A stretch of 64,000 bases of DNA from Amorphophallus konjac (Eukaryota > Streptophyta > Magnoliopsida > Alismatales > Araceae), in assembly GCA_022559845.1 (NCBI GenBank), contig JAHNEJ010002656.1, positions 62,001 through 126,000 of the forward strand. The letters run 5' to 3'. The notes beneath the pieces are model-generated. The model worked only from the letters and a program-made list of their open reading frames with translations. It did no database searches and was not told the DNA's origin. This document shows positions 1-12,678 of this stretch, piece after piece. The first letter of the stretch is position 1. Each line of letters begins with the position of its first letter. A program made the position numbers and the translations under genes.

Positions 1-203
1 ATCAAATCCATTCCGCTTTCCAATACTATATATATATTTATTTATTTATTTACGTACGTAACAAAGTGAGTGTCCCGACATTTGAGCATCCGCAAATCTA
101 TTCCGCTTTCCAATCAAAATCATTCTACTTTCCAATAATATATATATATATATTACGCATCTATTCTACTTTGTAACTTTTCAATCAAATCCATTTAGCT
201 TTC

Positions 204-239
<36 letters not shown>

Positions 240-330
240 GTACGTAAGAACGTGTGTGTCCTGATGTTTGGGCATCTACAAATCTATTCCACTTTCCAAT
301 CAAACTTGTTCTACTTTCCAATTCTCTCTC
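1..330 (-). repeat. Minisatellite copies with (TA)n and (CT)n, minus orientation
   Basis: Copies of a degenerate unit built from ggaaagcggaatggattt-type words, read here as the reverse complement (aaatctattccgctttcc), alternate with (TA)n runs and end in a (CT)n run at about 320-360. The same unit occurs in plus orientation at 1500-3000, so the two blocks form inverted arms around a ~1.1 kb spacer. No coding potential is seen. Confidence 0.8.
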
Positions 331-360
331 TCTCTCTCTTCCTCTCTCTCTCTCTCTCTC

Positions 361-1435
361 AAGTAGTATGTTTATGACAAAAAACCTTGTTTGCTTTCAA
401 CTCAAGCTCCTGTAACAATGTGCATGTCTGTATCAAAACAGCTCTATGCCCTTTATGCTGTGTTATCAACAAATCTGTTGTTGGCTAACAATTCTTGTCT
501 ATGTCTGATTGGACACCTTCTTAAAACTTCTCCAGTTCTCTTCTAAGCAGTCTAACAAACTTATTGTTGATCTTTGTTCCTGCCAGTTAATTTTGACTTT
601 AATTGGAGCACCTATTTTTGGGAGAATGACCTATGGAATTGTAACACGAGTTTAATTGGCGATCTCATTTTTCCCTCTTCTTTTTTATGTTTTATCTCTC
701 ACAAAATCTGAATTTTCCTCCAATAGCATTAACTCTCATTCATTTTCCTATAGACCCTCCACCTTGCCAACGGCCTATACTTGGATCCTTATCATGTTCC
801 AAACATAAGTAGGCCAAATTTGTGATTTTGCCAACACTTTTAAACTCTGAAGCAACCATGTTGACCGTGTTGAACATGTCAATATTTGTTTTTATATTAT
901 GAATGCCACATGCTTGGTATAGGAACTCCGAAAACAAGCCCACCAATGTCAAGGGTTTGTAAACTCAATATCCTCCTTTTATTTTTTTGTAAAGTAACGC
1001 TTACATTCTCGATCACTATTAGACATAGCTTAATGATTTTTGTTTTGCCATATACTAGGTAGATGCATGAAGTGTTTACTTTCTAACTTCCATCTTTATC
1101 TTGACACTTGACACCATTGTGTTAAAAAGTTGCTGGTTCAAGCCAAAACGAGTTGAACATTTCTGTAAATTTTGGTGTTAAATTCTCTTGTTCTATATTA
1201 AATTAATAAATTGCTAAGATTAGGTTCAAACCTATCTAAAACAGGTCTGAGCCTTGCCTAAAGGAGGCCTCAATTGTGCCTCAATCACTTTTAAAATGAG
1301 AAACTAATTAAACTTCATTCTGCAAGCAACCAGGTCCAAGGCACTGGAACTATGCTCTTAGGTTTCTCTGAATTTCTTGTAAAACTATCTTTCCTCGGGC
1401 TACTGTTTGATCAGCATACATATAGACATGTTATG
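361..1435. other. Intergenic spacer, no gene recognised
   Basis: AT-rich unique-looking sequence between two inverted minisatellite blocks. Short open frames on either strand (for example 740-952 minus) have no recognisable domain. I see no RNA gene or terminal repeats here. Confidence 0.5.
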
Positions 1436-1439
1436 TACG

Positions 1440-1504
<65 letters not shown>

Positions 1505-1793
1505 AATTATAGGAAAGTAGAATGAATTTGATTGGAAAGTGGAATAGATTTGTGGATGCTCAAACGTCGGGACACGCACCTTGTTACGTTCGTAATATAC
1601 ACACATATATATATATATATATAGTATTGGAAAGTGGAATGGATTTGATTAGAAAGTACAATAGATTTGTGGATCCCCAAATGTCAGGACACAGATCTCC
1701 TTATGTAGAATTGAAAAGCAGAATGGATTTTATAGAAAAGTGAAATGAATTTGCGGATGCCCAAAAGTCTGTGCACACACACACCTTGATACG

Positions 1794-1854
<61 letters not shown>

Positions 1855-2290
1855 CTTGGAAAGTAGAACAAGTTTGATTGGAAAGCGGAAATATGCGGAT
1901 GTTCAAATGTCGGGACACTCACCTTGTTACGTACGTAAAAATAAATAAATATATATATATATAGTATTGGAAAGCGGAATGGATTTGATTGGAAAGTAGA
2001 ATAGATTTGTAGATCCCGAAATGTAAGGGCATAGACCTTCTTATGTAGAATTGAAAACAGAATGGATTTTATAGAAAAGTGAAATGAATTTGCGAATCCC
2101 CAAAAGTCCGTGCACACACACACAACTTGATACGTAATATATATATATATATATATATATTTAGAGAGAGAGAGAGAGAGTGAGTGAGAGAGAGTGAGAG
2201 AGAGAGAATTGGAAAGTAGAACAAGTTTGATTGGAAAGCGGAATAGATTTGTAGATGCCCAAACGTGAGGACACACGTTCTTACTCGTAC

Positions 2291-2341
<51 letters not shown>

Positions 2342-2375
2342 CGAAAGCGAAAAGTTACAAAGTAGAATAGATATG

Positions 2376-2424
<49 letters not shown>

Positions 2425-2656
2425 GAAAGTTGAATGAATTTGATTGGAAAGCGGAATAGATTTGCGGATGCTCAAATGTCGGGACACGCACCTTGTTACG
2501 TTCCTAATATATATATAGTATTGGAAAGCGGAATGGATTTGATTAGAAAGTAGAATAGATTTCTGGATTTTATAAAAAAGTAGAATGGATTTGCAGATGC
2601 TCAAAAGTCTGTGCACACATGCACACCATGATACGTATATATATATATATATATAG

Positions 2657-2688
<32 letters not shown>

Positions 2689-2792
2689 AGAGAGAGAGAG
2701 AGAGAGAGAATTGGAAAGTAGAACAAGTATGATTGGAAAGCGGAAAAGATTTGTAGATGCTTAAACGTCAGGGCACACACGTTCTTACGCAC

Positions 2793-2837
<45 letters not shown>

Positions 2838-3000
2838 GGAAAGCGAAATGGATTTGATTGAAAAGTTACAAAATAGAATAGATTTGCGGATGTCCAAATG
2901 TTGGGTGGACACACACACCTTCTTACGTATCTAATACATACATATAGAGATTGTAAAGCAGAATGGATATATATATTGGAAAGCAGAATGGATCTATGGG
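1436..3000 (+). repeat. Minisatellite field with (TA)n, (GA)n and (GT)n runs
   Basis: About eight degenerate units each contain GGAAAG-(T/C)(A/G)GAAT-(A/G)GATTTG words, a segment like gatgcccaaacgtcgggaca, and then a (TA)n tract. Examples of the tracts are 1440-1500, 1795-1832, 2296-2336, 2380-2419 and 2799-2832. (GA)n runs occur at 1833-1853, 2164-2207 and 2687-2709, and a (GT)n run at 2656-2686. The open frames rich in Tyr-Ile or Ser-Leu here are translations of these microsatellites. Confidence 0.85.
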
Positions 3001-3074
3001 TGGCGGGGACACACCATTAATTTGATCTGAGCGAATAGTCGTTAACTTTGAAAATCCTGTGAACGAGTTAGGAG

Positions 3075-4427
3075 ATGGCGACGGCGGAGGGGGTTGAGAA
3101 GAGGCGCATTACATCGGAGGATCTCCGCCAGCACAACACTGCTTCGGATCTGTGGATCTCAATCCAAGGTAAGGTGTACGACGTCACGGAGTGGACCAAG
3201 GACCACCCCGGCGGGGATCTCCCCCTACTCAGCCTTTCCCGGCAAGACGTCACCGACGCGTTCGTGGCCTACCACCCGGGGTCCGCCTGGCGCCACCTCG
3301 ACCGGTTCCTCGTCGGGCATCTCGCCGACTATGGCATCTCGGAGGTGTCCAAGGACTTCCGTCGGCTGGTGGCCGAGTTCTCACGACAGGGGCTGTTCGA
3401 GAGGAAGGGCCACGTCACCTGCGCCACGCTGTGCCTCATGTTTGTGCTATTCTCCGCCGCCGTGTACGGGGTGCTCTGCACGCAGAGCGCCCTGGTCTAC
3501 CTCATCGCCGGAGGGCTCGTGGGGCTCCTCTGGATACAGTCGGGGTGGATCGGCCATGACTCCGGGCACTACACCGTGATGAGGTCGCCGGTGTTCAACC
3601 GGGTCACCCAGATTGTGTCGGGGAACTACCTCATCGGCATCAGCATGGCGTGGTGGAAGCGGGACCACAACGCCCACCACATTGCCTGCAACAGCCTCGA
3701 CTTCGACCCCGACCTCCAGTACATGCCCCCGTTCGCGGTGTCCTCCAAGTTATTCCACTCCCCGACGTCCTACTACTACGAGTGTAAGTTGGATTTCGAC
3801 GCCGTGTCCAGATTCCTCGTGAGCTACCAGCATTGGATGTTCTACCAGGTCCTGTGCTTCGCCAGGGTCTACCTCATCGCCCAATCCATCTGGCTGTTGC
3901 TCTCGAAGAAGAAGGTGCCCATTAGAAGGCAGGAGATCCTGGGCGTCGCCATCTTCTGGCTATGGTACCCTCTGCTCGTGTCGTGCCTGCCAAACTGGGG
4001 GGAGAGGATGATGTTCGTCGTCGCGAGGTACGCCGTCACGAGGATCCAGCACCTCCAGTTCTGCCTGAACCACTTCTCCTCGAGCGTCTATGTCGGGCCT
4101 TTCTGCGGTAATGATTGGTTCGAGAAGGAGACCATGGGCACGCTGGACATCTCATGCTCGCCATGGATGGACTGGTTCCATGGCGGGCTGTAGTTCCAAG
4201 TGGAGCACCACCTGTTCCCGCGCCTGCCCAGGTGCCAACTCAGAAAGGTTGCTTCACTTGTGAGGGAGCTCTGCAAGAAGCACAACCTGCCCTACTCGAG
4301 CGTGTCCTTCTGGGAGGCCAATGCCATGACCATCAGCACTCTCAGAACCGCAGCGTTGCAGGCAAGAGACCTCGCCAACCCCGTTCCCAAAAGCTTGCTC
4401 TGGGAAGCAGTTAACACGCATGGTTGA
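3075..4427 (+). pseudogene. SLD: Delta-8 sphingolipid (long-chain base) desaturase with an in-frame TAG
   Basis: This is an intronless cytochrome-b5 fusion desaturase. The family introduces the delta-8 double bond into the sphingoid base (phytosphingosine or dihydrosphingosine) at the ER. The N-terminal cytochrome b5 domain carries the haem motif HPGG at residues 44-47. The desaturase part has histidine box 1 (HDSGH, 161-165), box 2 (HNAHH, 198-202) with membrane segments around them, and box 3 (QVEHH, 375-379). The frame is open for 450 codons, about the usual family length, except for one TAG at 4191-4193 (codon 373), where the family normally has glutamine. The stop falls two codons before box 3, so a protein ending there would lack an essential iron-ligand box. 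All downstream codons remain intact, so the lesion is very recent, a sequencing error, or an allele. The start at 3075 gives the normal N-terminus. Codon use is strongly GC-ending, unlike its AT-rich surroundings. Confidence 0.93.
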
Positions 4428-4455
4428 AACGCCGCCCAGGCGATCTCTATCTCAC

Positions 4456-4461
4456 AATAAA
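4456..4461 (+). promoter_or_regulatory. Candidate poly(A) signal AATAAA for the desaturase
   Basis: A canonical AATAAA lies 29 bases after the natural TGA stop (4425-4427) of the desaturase, consistent with its 3' untranslated region. Confidence 0.5.
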
Positions 4462-4479
4462 CCTATGTCGATCATCTGA

Positions 4480-5665
4480 GCATGCAAAAAACAGAGGGAA
4501 AAATAGATAGTAACAAAATAAAAAGTCTTCCCCTCGTCGGTTGCGATTCTAAGGATGGCGGGCTGTCATTGAATTCTGTACTCGTGGCTGGGCATAATAG
4601 ATGTACTATCATCAACTCCATGCCCTGTCGGTTGCTAGAATACCCATTTCAATTTCACATGGAATTTTCCATTCCTGAACTTGAGATCGTTAAAAAAAAG
4701 GTTTTCTCCGATGCATAATTTAAAAGTGACCTTAACTTATTTCTTAAAAATAAATGAGCCCGTATATACGAGAAAATGGTCTCTCGAATCTCGTATCACA
4801 CTTTCAATATTTGTTTATTGGGGAAGATCATCCGGCCACCCGTTGAAATCTACAAATACCAGAAAAACGGCTTCAGAAGGAGTCCCGAGCGTTGCCCCAG
4901 AGGACAACCCTCCGATGTTTAAGTTAGAACCTTCGAGGATGGCGATTGAGATGAGACGGAGGAGAGAGTGAGAGAGCCGAGAGGCCATTGAGCAAGCCTG
5001 GAGTGGTGGTCGGACTTTCGAAGGAGTGCTCGTCGTGTTCAGCAAGCGCTCGAAGAGAGTGCCCATTGGGCTGTAAGGGTACTCGGAAGATGACTGGAGC
5101 TCTATTCTCTAGAATCCTTTCTCAAGGCTTGACAGTATAACGTGGATCAGAGTCTCTCTTGCCGTGCCTGTCTATCCGTTCGTCTGTGTCCTGTTCGCTG
5201 GACGTCAGTCCATTTATAAGGGTTGCCCTGGCGGTGGAGGCCTATCCCTTAGCAGGGAAGGGATCGAGTAGTGGGGTAACGCGTCCCTGCGATTGTGAGG
5301 AGTTTTCCGTTGAGGGTCCGTTCCTCCAGAGTCGGGCGGCCTTTAGGCGAGTCTCACGGTGCCCGTAGGGCATGCTCGGCTATAGTGGAGTTGAGGCCGA
5401 CGATGGCGGGAGTAACATTTTGGTCGCTGGAGGGTCGTCAGGCGTCCGATACGCCTGGGTTGATGCCCGTTGTGGACTAGAGAACCCGATGGCTGGTCCT
5501 CTTGGGCTGCCTGTCATAGGTCATGGCCGTCGGGGGTCCGTTATGCGTGATGCGGACCCTGGGCCGACACGAGCCTGGCGTCGATGGGCCTATCATGGGC
5601 CATGCCGATTTTACCCTCCTCAGAGCCTAAAAATGATTAAGTATAGTTAACATTTTTCCCTAACA
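4480..5665 (-). other. Unassigned block, possibly an old LTR on the minus strand
   Basis: There is no gene. From about 4900 to 5640 the GC content rises and the text looks like an LTR. Read on the minus strand the block begins with TGTTAGGGAAAAATG near 5665, a typical LTR start, and later contains a GCAACGCTCGGGACTCC-like stretch. I could not find the other boundary or a partner copy, so the assignment is tentative. Confidence 0.3.
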
Positions 5666-6690
5666 GAAAGGGGCTCGCTTATGGGCCATGTAATAACTTG
5701 AATCCCAAAAGACCATTACGCGACCGTGACAAAGAAAAACAAAGCCCTAAGTGAGGTATGTGGCTGCTGTTTAGGTAAGGATAACTCTTAACATGAAATA
5801 TCATTTCTAAAGAAATATTACTAAAACTAGTATTCTTGCCCCAAGGTCTATAAATAATACTCTAACCCCAACCCAAACCTTATGTTTTGCAAGAGGACTG
5901 GAGGCTTAAGGGGTTCGTGCGTGGGCGTTCGTTCTTAAGGAGAAAGCGTTGCACTTTTTCTTCGTCATTCCTCTCGTCACTTAAAGGTTGTTCATCTCAC
6001 AGGAAAAATCCAATTAATTAAAATGATAGGTAGACTTTTAAGTGCTCTTTGATTCCATACTAGGATCATCGAGTTTCATATTGTATAGCTCGTCAATTTT
6101 GCTGTTTAATCTGACTATGTCGAGACCGGCATATTTTTTGGGAATAGTTTAATAGAATGTGATTCACGTTTGGACAATATGACACCTTTAAAATAGGCTC
6201 CATGAATCTCAGATGTGTTTCTTTTTCTATTTAATCCACGCCGTAGTAAGCAGACACTAAGTTCTTGAACTGCGTCTTACCAATTGGACGTGATTTGAAT
6301 AAAACATCATGGTGCCAGAATGCGATTAAGGGATATTAACCCCATTTCACATTCGTGCATTAACTTGCAAATCTCTTCTAAAATTAATGGATTAAGTCTT
6401 GAAATCTTGTAAAGATATTAATCTGTTAAGTGAAAATTCCAAAATCAATATATATTAAATACTGTGTTCATTTTAAACCCTGTCCATGTCATGAGATTAG
6501 TTTTCCCTTGCTTTAGTTCTACCAATACAATTCTTTTAATTATCTTTCCTGATCATAAATCATCATCCTATCATATTGGTCATATATCCTCTTGCTGTAT
6601 ACATGTAGTGATTTATTTCCTCATTAAACCTATGTGAAGTTGATTTTGTGAATTTTGGTATTGTCTTGATTGGCGTCCAAGAAAGGTGAC
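5666..6690. other. No gene recognised
   Basis: AT-rich sequence without a convincing open frame. A TATAAATA word at 5849-5856 followed by pyrimidine-rich text could be a leftover LTR promoter, but no partner repeat is visible. Confidence 0.4.
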
Positions 6691-8060
6691 ACAAATTGAG
6701 ATTTTTTGATTTCCTAATTGATTTTGATGATAACAAAACCCCCCGTTTATGGGAAATTCATCTGGACAAATCCATTCTAAGTGATTCAATGTTTTATAAA
6801 AAAGGGCAAAATAAATTGGCTTAATCTATAGATGTGCAATGATGGCCTAATGTTCTTGAGTTATCTATGAGACAGGTGAGCGCAAATGAAACAGGTTGAC
6901 ATTTGATTCAAGAGTTCTGATAGGAAAATAGTCGACCGACGACCCAAATTGGTCGACCAAATTTTGCAGTACCCACAGGGCAGTATTCTGCTAAGAAAAC
7001 GATTGGCCGACCAACATTTTTGGTCGACCAAACTACAACTCCGGTCGGCCAATCCCAAAAAAAATAGTCGATCGAATTTTGTAGTAATGAAGCACCATTG
7101 TTCTGCTTAGAGAACGGTCGACTGAATCTTCAAAACAGTCGACCGAAATTCCCAGAATGAATCTGACCATAATCTGATCAGATATCAATCGACTGAAATC
7201 TTAAAATGGTCGACTGACCTCTGCTTGGTTTTAATTGTTGTTGCTTCATCCGGAATGGTCGACCAACCACTTTCAACAGTCGACTGACCACAATACATCT
7301 ACATTTGTTGACTTCGCTTTCAAGAAGTCTTTGCCCACTGCATGACCGTAGAAAATGAGAACTAGCCTCAAATTTCTTTCCACCCTCATGGGAGGAAGTC
7401 TACATAAGAATTTGAGGTTTCTTGAAGGATCTAATGTCAAAATTCAACATGGGTTGGTAGTGAAATCTCAAAAAACATCTTTGAATTTTGAAAATTGAAA
7501 ACCTGGCTTCAATTTTCTTCTCACCCATGTGAGGAGAACACTCTAGAAGGACTGTGGGATATTTGGGAGACATAAAACTGAGTTCCCATTGCAAGACAGG
7601 AGCAAGAGCTGATTTCTAAAAAGAGATGGAAGGGGTTTGAGTGAGTTTTGAGTAGAAAAGAAGCAAGCTACATGAACAGTATCTCTTTTTCTACTTCCAT
7701 TCAAGAAAGAATTGCCTTCCATGGTTGGCACCTGCAGAAGATTGTGGTAGAGTGCTCAAGGATTAACAAGCAACCAATCCAGTTCAAGAAGATCAGGAGA
7801 TCTCACTCAGGGAGAGCTTTACTATATTCACTTAATCTATTCACTCCATCTCTCATAATCTCCTTGTGTTTAACATGTATATATTTTGATCAAAGAGTTT
7901 TTGTGTGTGTGGATCTTGTGAGATCTAGTGCGTGTGTATTGACGACTTGCATCGTGCTGGAGTAGGAGACTCCCCATGTGTGTGCGAATGAGAGTGATCT
8001 TGTAAGTGTTTATAAGGTTTGTGTGTAAAATCCTCACAGTTATGAGGTTTGGATTAGAAA
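6690..8060 (+). mobile_element. Sirevirus-type Copia LTR remnant
   Basis: The text ttgattttgatgataacaaa near 6719 is typical of the start of Sirevirus-type Copia LTRs. It is followed at 6930-7290 by many copies of the palindromic word GGTCGACC and its variants (GTCGAC, GTCGACTG). The block ends shortly before a Copia pol fragment in the same orientation. Exact ends are uncertain and the gag region is missing, so the element is internally deleted. Confidence 0.5.
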
Positions 8061-8080
8061 TGATTGTTTGAAAAGTTGCA

Positions 8081-9170
8081 CTAATTTTCAAGGATCCAAA
8101 CAAAATTGGGTACCAAAAGTCAATGCATGAGAATGTTAGTTCTTGTAGGTATATCGTGGAGCAAAAGGAACCAAGTGGTACTTGGATAGTGGGTGTTCAA
8201 GGCACATGACCGGGGATAAGACATTGTTCTCATACTTACAAGAAAAAGATGGAGGTCTAGTGGCATTTGGTGGCAAGGACAAAGGTAAGATAATTGGAGT
8301 TGGCAAGATAGGTAAGGATTTTTCAAACTCTATTGAACACATGTGGCATGTTAAGGGATTGAATCATAATTCGTTAACTATTAGTCAATTGTGTCATAAA
8401 GGTTACATAGTTGTTTTTGAATCATCTCATTGTTTTGTATCTAATAAAAATATAGGTGAAATAAAGTTTGTAGGTCATAGAAATAACAATGTATATACCA
8501 TATATTAAAATGAAATTTCTAGCAAGAACTTGTGTCTAGTTGCTAATAATGTTGAGCATGCATGGCTGTGGCATCGTCGCCTTGGTCATGCTGGTTTTAG
8601 TGCCATTTTAAAATAGTTTAGAAATAATCTTGTTATTGGTTTGTCAAAAATAAAATTTGAATGTGATAAAATCCGTGAAGCATATGCTCAAGGTAAACAA
8701 ACAAGAATTTCTTTCAAAACCCTAAACATTGTTACATCCTCTAGGCCTTTAAAGTTGTTGCATTTAGTTTTATTTTGCCCAACTAGGATGCAAAGTCTTG
8801 GAGGGAAGTCTTACGACTTTGTCATAGTTGATGATTTCTAAGGTTCACTTGGGTGCTGTTTTTAATTCACAAAAATGAAGCTTTGCAAGAATTTCAGTCA
8901 TTTTGTAGGAAAATTCAGAATGATAAGATCTAAGCTACCTCATTACTACAATTCAAAGTGATCATGGAAGCGAGTTTGAAAATAATAAGTTTAGCAATTT
9001 TTGCATATAACAGGGATACACGCATAACTTCTCCTCACCAAGGACGCCCGAGCAAAATGAGATAGTGGAAAGGAAGAATAGGACTCTAATAGATATGGCT
9101 TGAAACATGTTGAGTGAAAACTCACTACCTATGTACTTTTGGGCTGAGGCTGTGAGCACATGATGCTACT
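8081..9170 (+). pseudogene. Copia (Sirevirus type) pol fragment: GAG-pre-integrase and integrase
   Basis: Translation shows the retropepsin-like DSGCSRHMTG box (from 8182), then the GAG-pre-integrase region with the WHRRLGHAGF zinc-finger text near 8572. The integrase start follows (GKQTRISFK near 8692, SLGGKSYDFVIVDDF at 8795-8840) and the core continues to about 9165. Stops and frameshifts occur at several points (8506, 8617, 8839, 8932 and after). The order and wording match the SIRE/Maximus lineage of Ty1/copia. It is broken off at about 9170 inside the integrase, where unrelated sequence begins. Confidence 0.85.
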
Positions 9171-11060
9171 GTTTGGTCCTTAAGTGCAACGGTAATCAAG
9201 AGAGGGGTGAATTGATTGCCTTTTTTAAACCCTACGACACTAGAACTAAGGTAGCATACACAGTGGATATTGATTAAGCTCTAATGCTTGTTGAAACAAA
9301 CTGAATATCACAAATATCTGGTGGATCAGGCACATATGCAATATATAAAACACCAAAACTGCATTGAAACTGAGTATGCATCAACTAACAGGTCACTTAA
9401 CCACCTGAAGGGAGTTATGGTAAGATGCTCCGAGGTGCAAGTAACAAAAGCTAGACATAGACTAGATAAGGCATAAGCAACATGGAAGCATTACTTGGTG
9501 TGTAAGGGAAAATCAAAGTGAATAGCATGTAGACAATTTCGGGAATATAGTGGTGTGTGGAATGTTATATCGGATACTGGCAGTGCTCCAGATAGTCATA
9601 GAGCAGATTTCTGCACACTTACCAAATTGATCATGCTCTGAAGCAATATGTTGAGCATTTAGATTACACTAGAAATGTGCACAGATTATGCTCTTTGATA
9701 TAGTACTCTAAGCACAACCATCATATAAACATTCTCTAGTGTGTGTAGCAATGTCAATGTAAACAGCAAATGAGTAAATTCTCAATCTAGCAAATAGACA
9801 GATCTGAAATGCGATGGCAAGTGAACTGTTGTACCGAACACCTACAGTGCACTACACAGTCGTAGTGCAGACTGTTGTGCACTACACTCAGCTGTAACAT
9901 ATCATAACTAATCAGGTACCTGTGAATGGAGATAGAAGAGATGGATCAATCGCACAGGCATTCACATGGAGACACATCTATTTTTAAGGTGGTTCGGTTG
10001 CACCACGGTGCAAACCTACATCCACCCTCACCAACCCGGTGAGGCTTTCTTACGCTGCAAAAGCAGCACCACACACACAGGGAAGAACCCCAAATCACCC
10101 CTTGATTCATAGCTTTTCACAGGGATGAACCCTCCCTCCACACACACGCTGATACACATCTTGATATAGGGGTAGGCCCCTCACACACACGCTGTTGAAT
10201 AGCTTGAGTGCACACACACACACAAGCATACACACACACACACTCTCTAGATCTGAAATCCAGCAGTACACATACACACAACCACACATAAATCTATATT
10301 AAGATAATCTGAGCCTACACGGAGTGTGGATTAATATAGTCACACCCACACACACACTACAGATGTTCAAATAAGTTTAGAAATTAAAACGAAGATGGCA
10401 AAGCAAGATGTCTCACAAATGAGTCAATTTAGAAATTAAAATGAAGATGACAAAGTAAGATGTCTCACAAATGACTCAGTTTATATTTCTTGATCTACAT
10501 CTCTTCTTTTCTTCCTCCTTTTCTTCTTCTTCTTTTTCTCCTACACCAGAGGTCCTTCTTCTTCTTCTTTGTTGCTACAAACTTCTTCTCCCAGTTTCTA
10601 CTTCTTCTGGTACTCAGTTGCTAGTCGCAATCACTTCATCTGGATATAGATCACATTTTGCTACTTCTCCTCTTCTCTTCAATTACACCGATTCCTTCTT
10701 CCTCTTCAAGCTCTCTTCAGTCCTTCAACTCAAACTCTTCTTTCGCCCGTGAGCTCTACCCCCTCCGCACTTCTTGCAGAACAAGAACGAGAGCTTATAT
10801 AACTAGAAATTTGGGCTTTGAGCTCTCTTGGGTCCATTAGCCCATTCCCATTTGGCCTCAGTTGGACTGAATGGGTCCTAAGAGGGTTCCAGACCCCGAG
10901 GTACGAGGTTCTGGAACATCCCGAAATAATTGGGTCTCGAACCACGTGCCCATGGCTGGCCCAGGTTGTGGACGTGTCTGGGTTTGCCCTTATAGTCTTG
11001 TCGATCAGACCTATCTTCTTGTCGACCAAAGTTCACACATGGCCCTTTGCAATAGGTTCT
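9171..11060. other. Unassigned repeat-like sequence, no gene
   Basis: The sequence after the Copia breakpoint begins with LTR-like text (aagagaggggtgaattgattg near 9195). It contains a CA-rich stretch (10070-10360), a ~53 bp direct duplication at 10379-10484, a pyrimidine-rich block (10490-10760) and GTCGACC-like words near 11000-11026. It is probably one or more degraded LTRs. No domain is recognised on either strand. Confidence 0.4.
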
Positions 11061-11067
11061 CGATAGC

Positions 11068-11840
11068 AACAGTACAAGAAAAAGTGGAAATACCGATGGA
11101 ATATTCCGACGTAAATATTTTCCTCAAAATCCGATGGAAATGTTACAAGTTTCTCACAGATAATATTTTGTCAAAAATCAGTCGGTAATTACCGACCAAT
11201 GTCCGACATATTTTTTCTATTGGAAATCAATCTCTAAAAGGAGACAACTTTCAGGCAGAATATATTTCGTCGGAATTCTGTCAATAATTACCCACAATTG
11301 TTTCTGACGAACTTAATCGGTCAGAAATTCATCAGTACTTTTTGACCGACATTCGACTGATATTTTTCATCAAAAATAATTATAATTATTAATTTCCACA
11401 TATAAATAGTTTTCGATAGAATAAAACTCGACAAAAAATGGTCAGAAAATATCGATTAATTTTCTACGGAATATAATGAGTCAAAAAATGGCAGGCAATT
11501 TAACTATAGATTAAAAAAAATTTCAACATAGTAAATTATGTAAAAAAATAGTTGGTAATTTACGATCACTTTTTGACATATTTATTCCATCGGAAATTAT
11601 TATAATTATTAATTTCAAACTATTGATATTATTCAACAGAATGTGTTCCATCGGAAATAGGTCATTAATTTTTGACCTATTTCCAACCGATTATATTCTG
11701 TCAGAAATAATTATAATTATTAATTTTAGAGAATAGAAATAGATAGAAATAATAGAAATAGAAATTTCGACATATTTTTGACCGAAAAGAATTCCGTCGA
11801 AACTTTTCGACGTATTTCTGACCGATTTTGATTTCATCAG
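11068..11840 (+). mobile_element. CACTA-like (En/Spm) terminal fragment with subterminal repeats
   Basis: The text CAGTACAAGAAAAA near 11070 is one mismatch from the common plant CACTA terminus CACTACAAGAAAAA. It is followed by many short, inverted and degenerate words of the type CCGACGGAA and TTCCGTCGG, the classic subterminal repeat pattern of these DNA transposons. No transposase is present and the opposite terminus was not found, so this is a fragment or a non-autonomous copy. Confidence 0.45.
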
Positions 11841-12049
11841 AAAATCTGAAATATTTTTCTACCCTTCCAATAATTAATTAACCATATACTACAATTAATT
11901 AAATTGAATCGTAATACGAGGTTCGTCGACTATGTGATCCGTACTAGATCGGCCCTTCTCTGACCCGATACGGTACGGCCGAGTCGCCACCGACTCGACA
12001 TGCATCGATCATGTCTACCCCTTCTTCTTCTTCTTCTTCTTCTTCTTCT

Positions 12050-12084
<35 letters not shown>

Positions 12085-12607
12085 GGTGACTTTGCCCTAC
12101 TCGGGCGATCTCGAGATGATCCCCTGTTTTGGTTTGTCAGATACAATACAGTAAGCCCGAGTCGGTGGAGCATGATATAATATATAAATATATGTAATAA
12201 ATAATAGAAGTAGATAGAAATATATCAGCTGTTTCCGTTGGAATAGAATTCGGTCAGAATTACGTCAGAAATTACCGATGCATTTCCGACAGAAATTCAT
12301 TTCGTCAAAAATGTCTGACGTATTTCCGACCGAAATACATTCCGTCGAAAATTTCTGACGTCTTTTCGACCGATTATGATTCCGCTAGATATTCCGCCAG
12401 AAAACCTGAAATATTTCTCTACCCTTCCTATAATTAATTAATATTATACTACAATTAATTATATTTAATTATAATACAAGGTTCATCAACTATGTGATCC
12501 GTACCAGATCGACCCTTCTCTGATCCGGTACTGTACGCCCGAGTCGCCACTGACTCGGCATGCATCGATCATGCCTTCCCCTTCTTCTTTCTCCCTTCCT
12601 CCCTCTC

Positions 12608-12678
<71 letters not shown>

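Noticed and set aside
1400..2792. Tyr-Ile and Ser-Leu-rich open frames on the minus strand
   Set aside because: They are translations of (TA)n and (GA)n microsatellites with no domain and are present in several frames.
3094..3579. Alternative-frame ORFs overlapping the desaturase
   Set aside because: Shadow frames caused by high GC third positions; only the 3075 frame has domain support.
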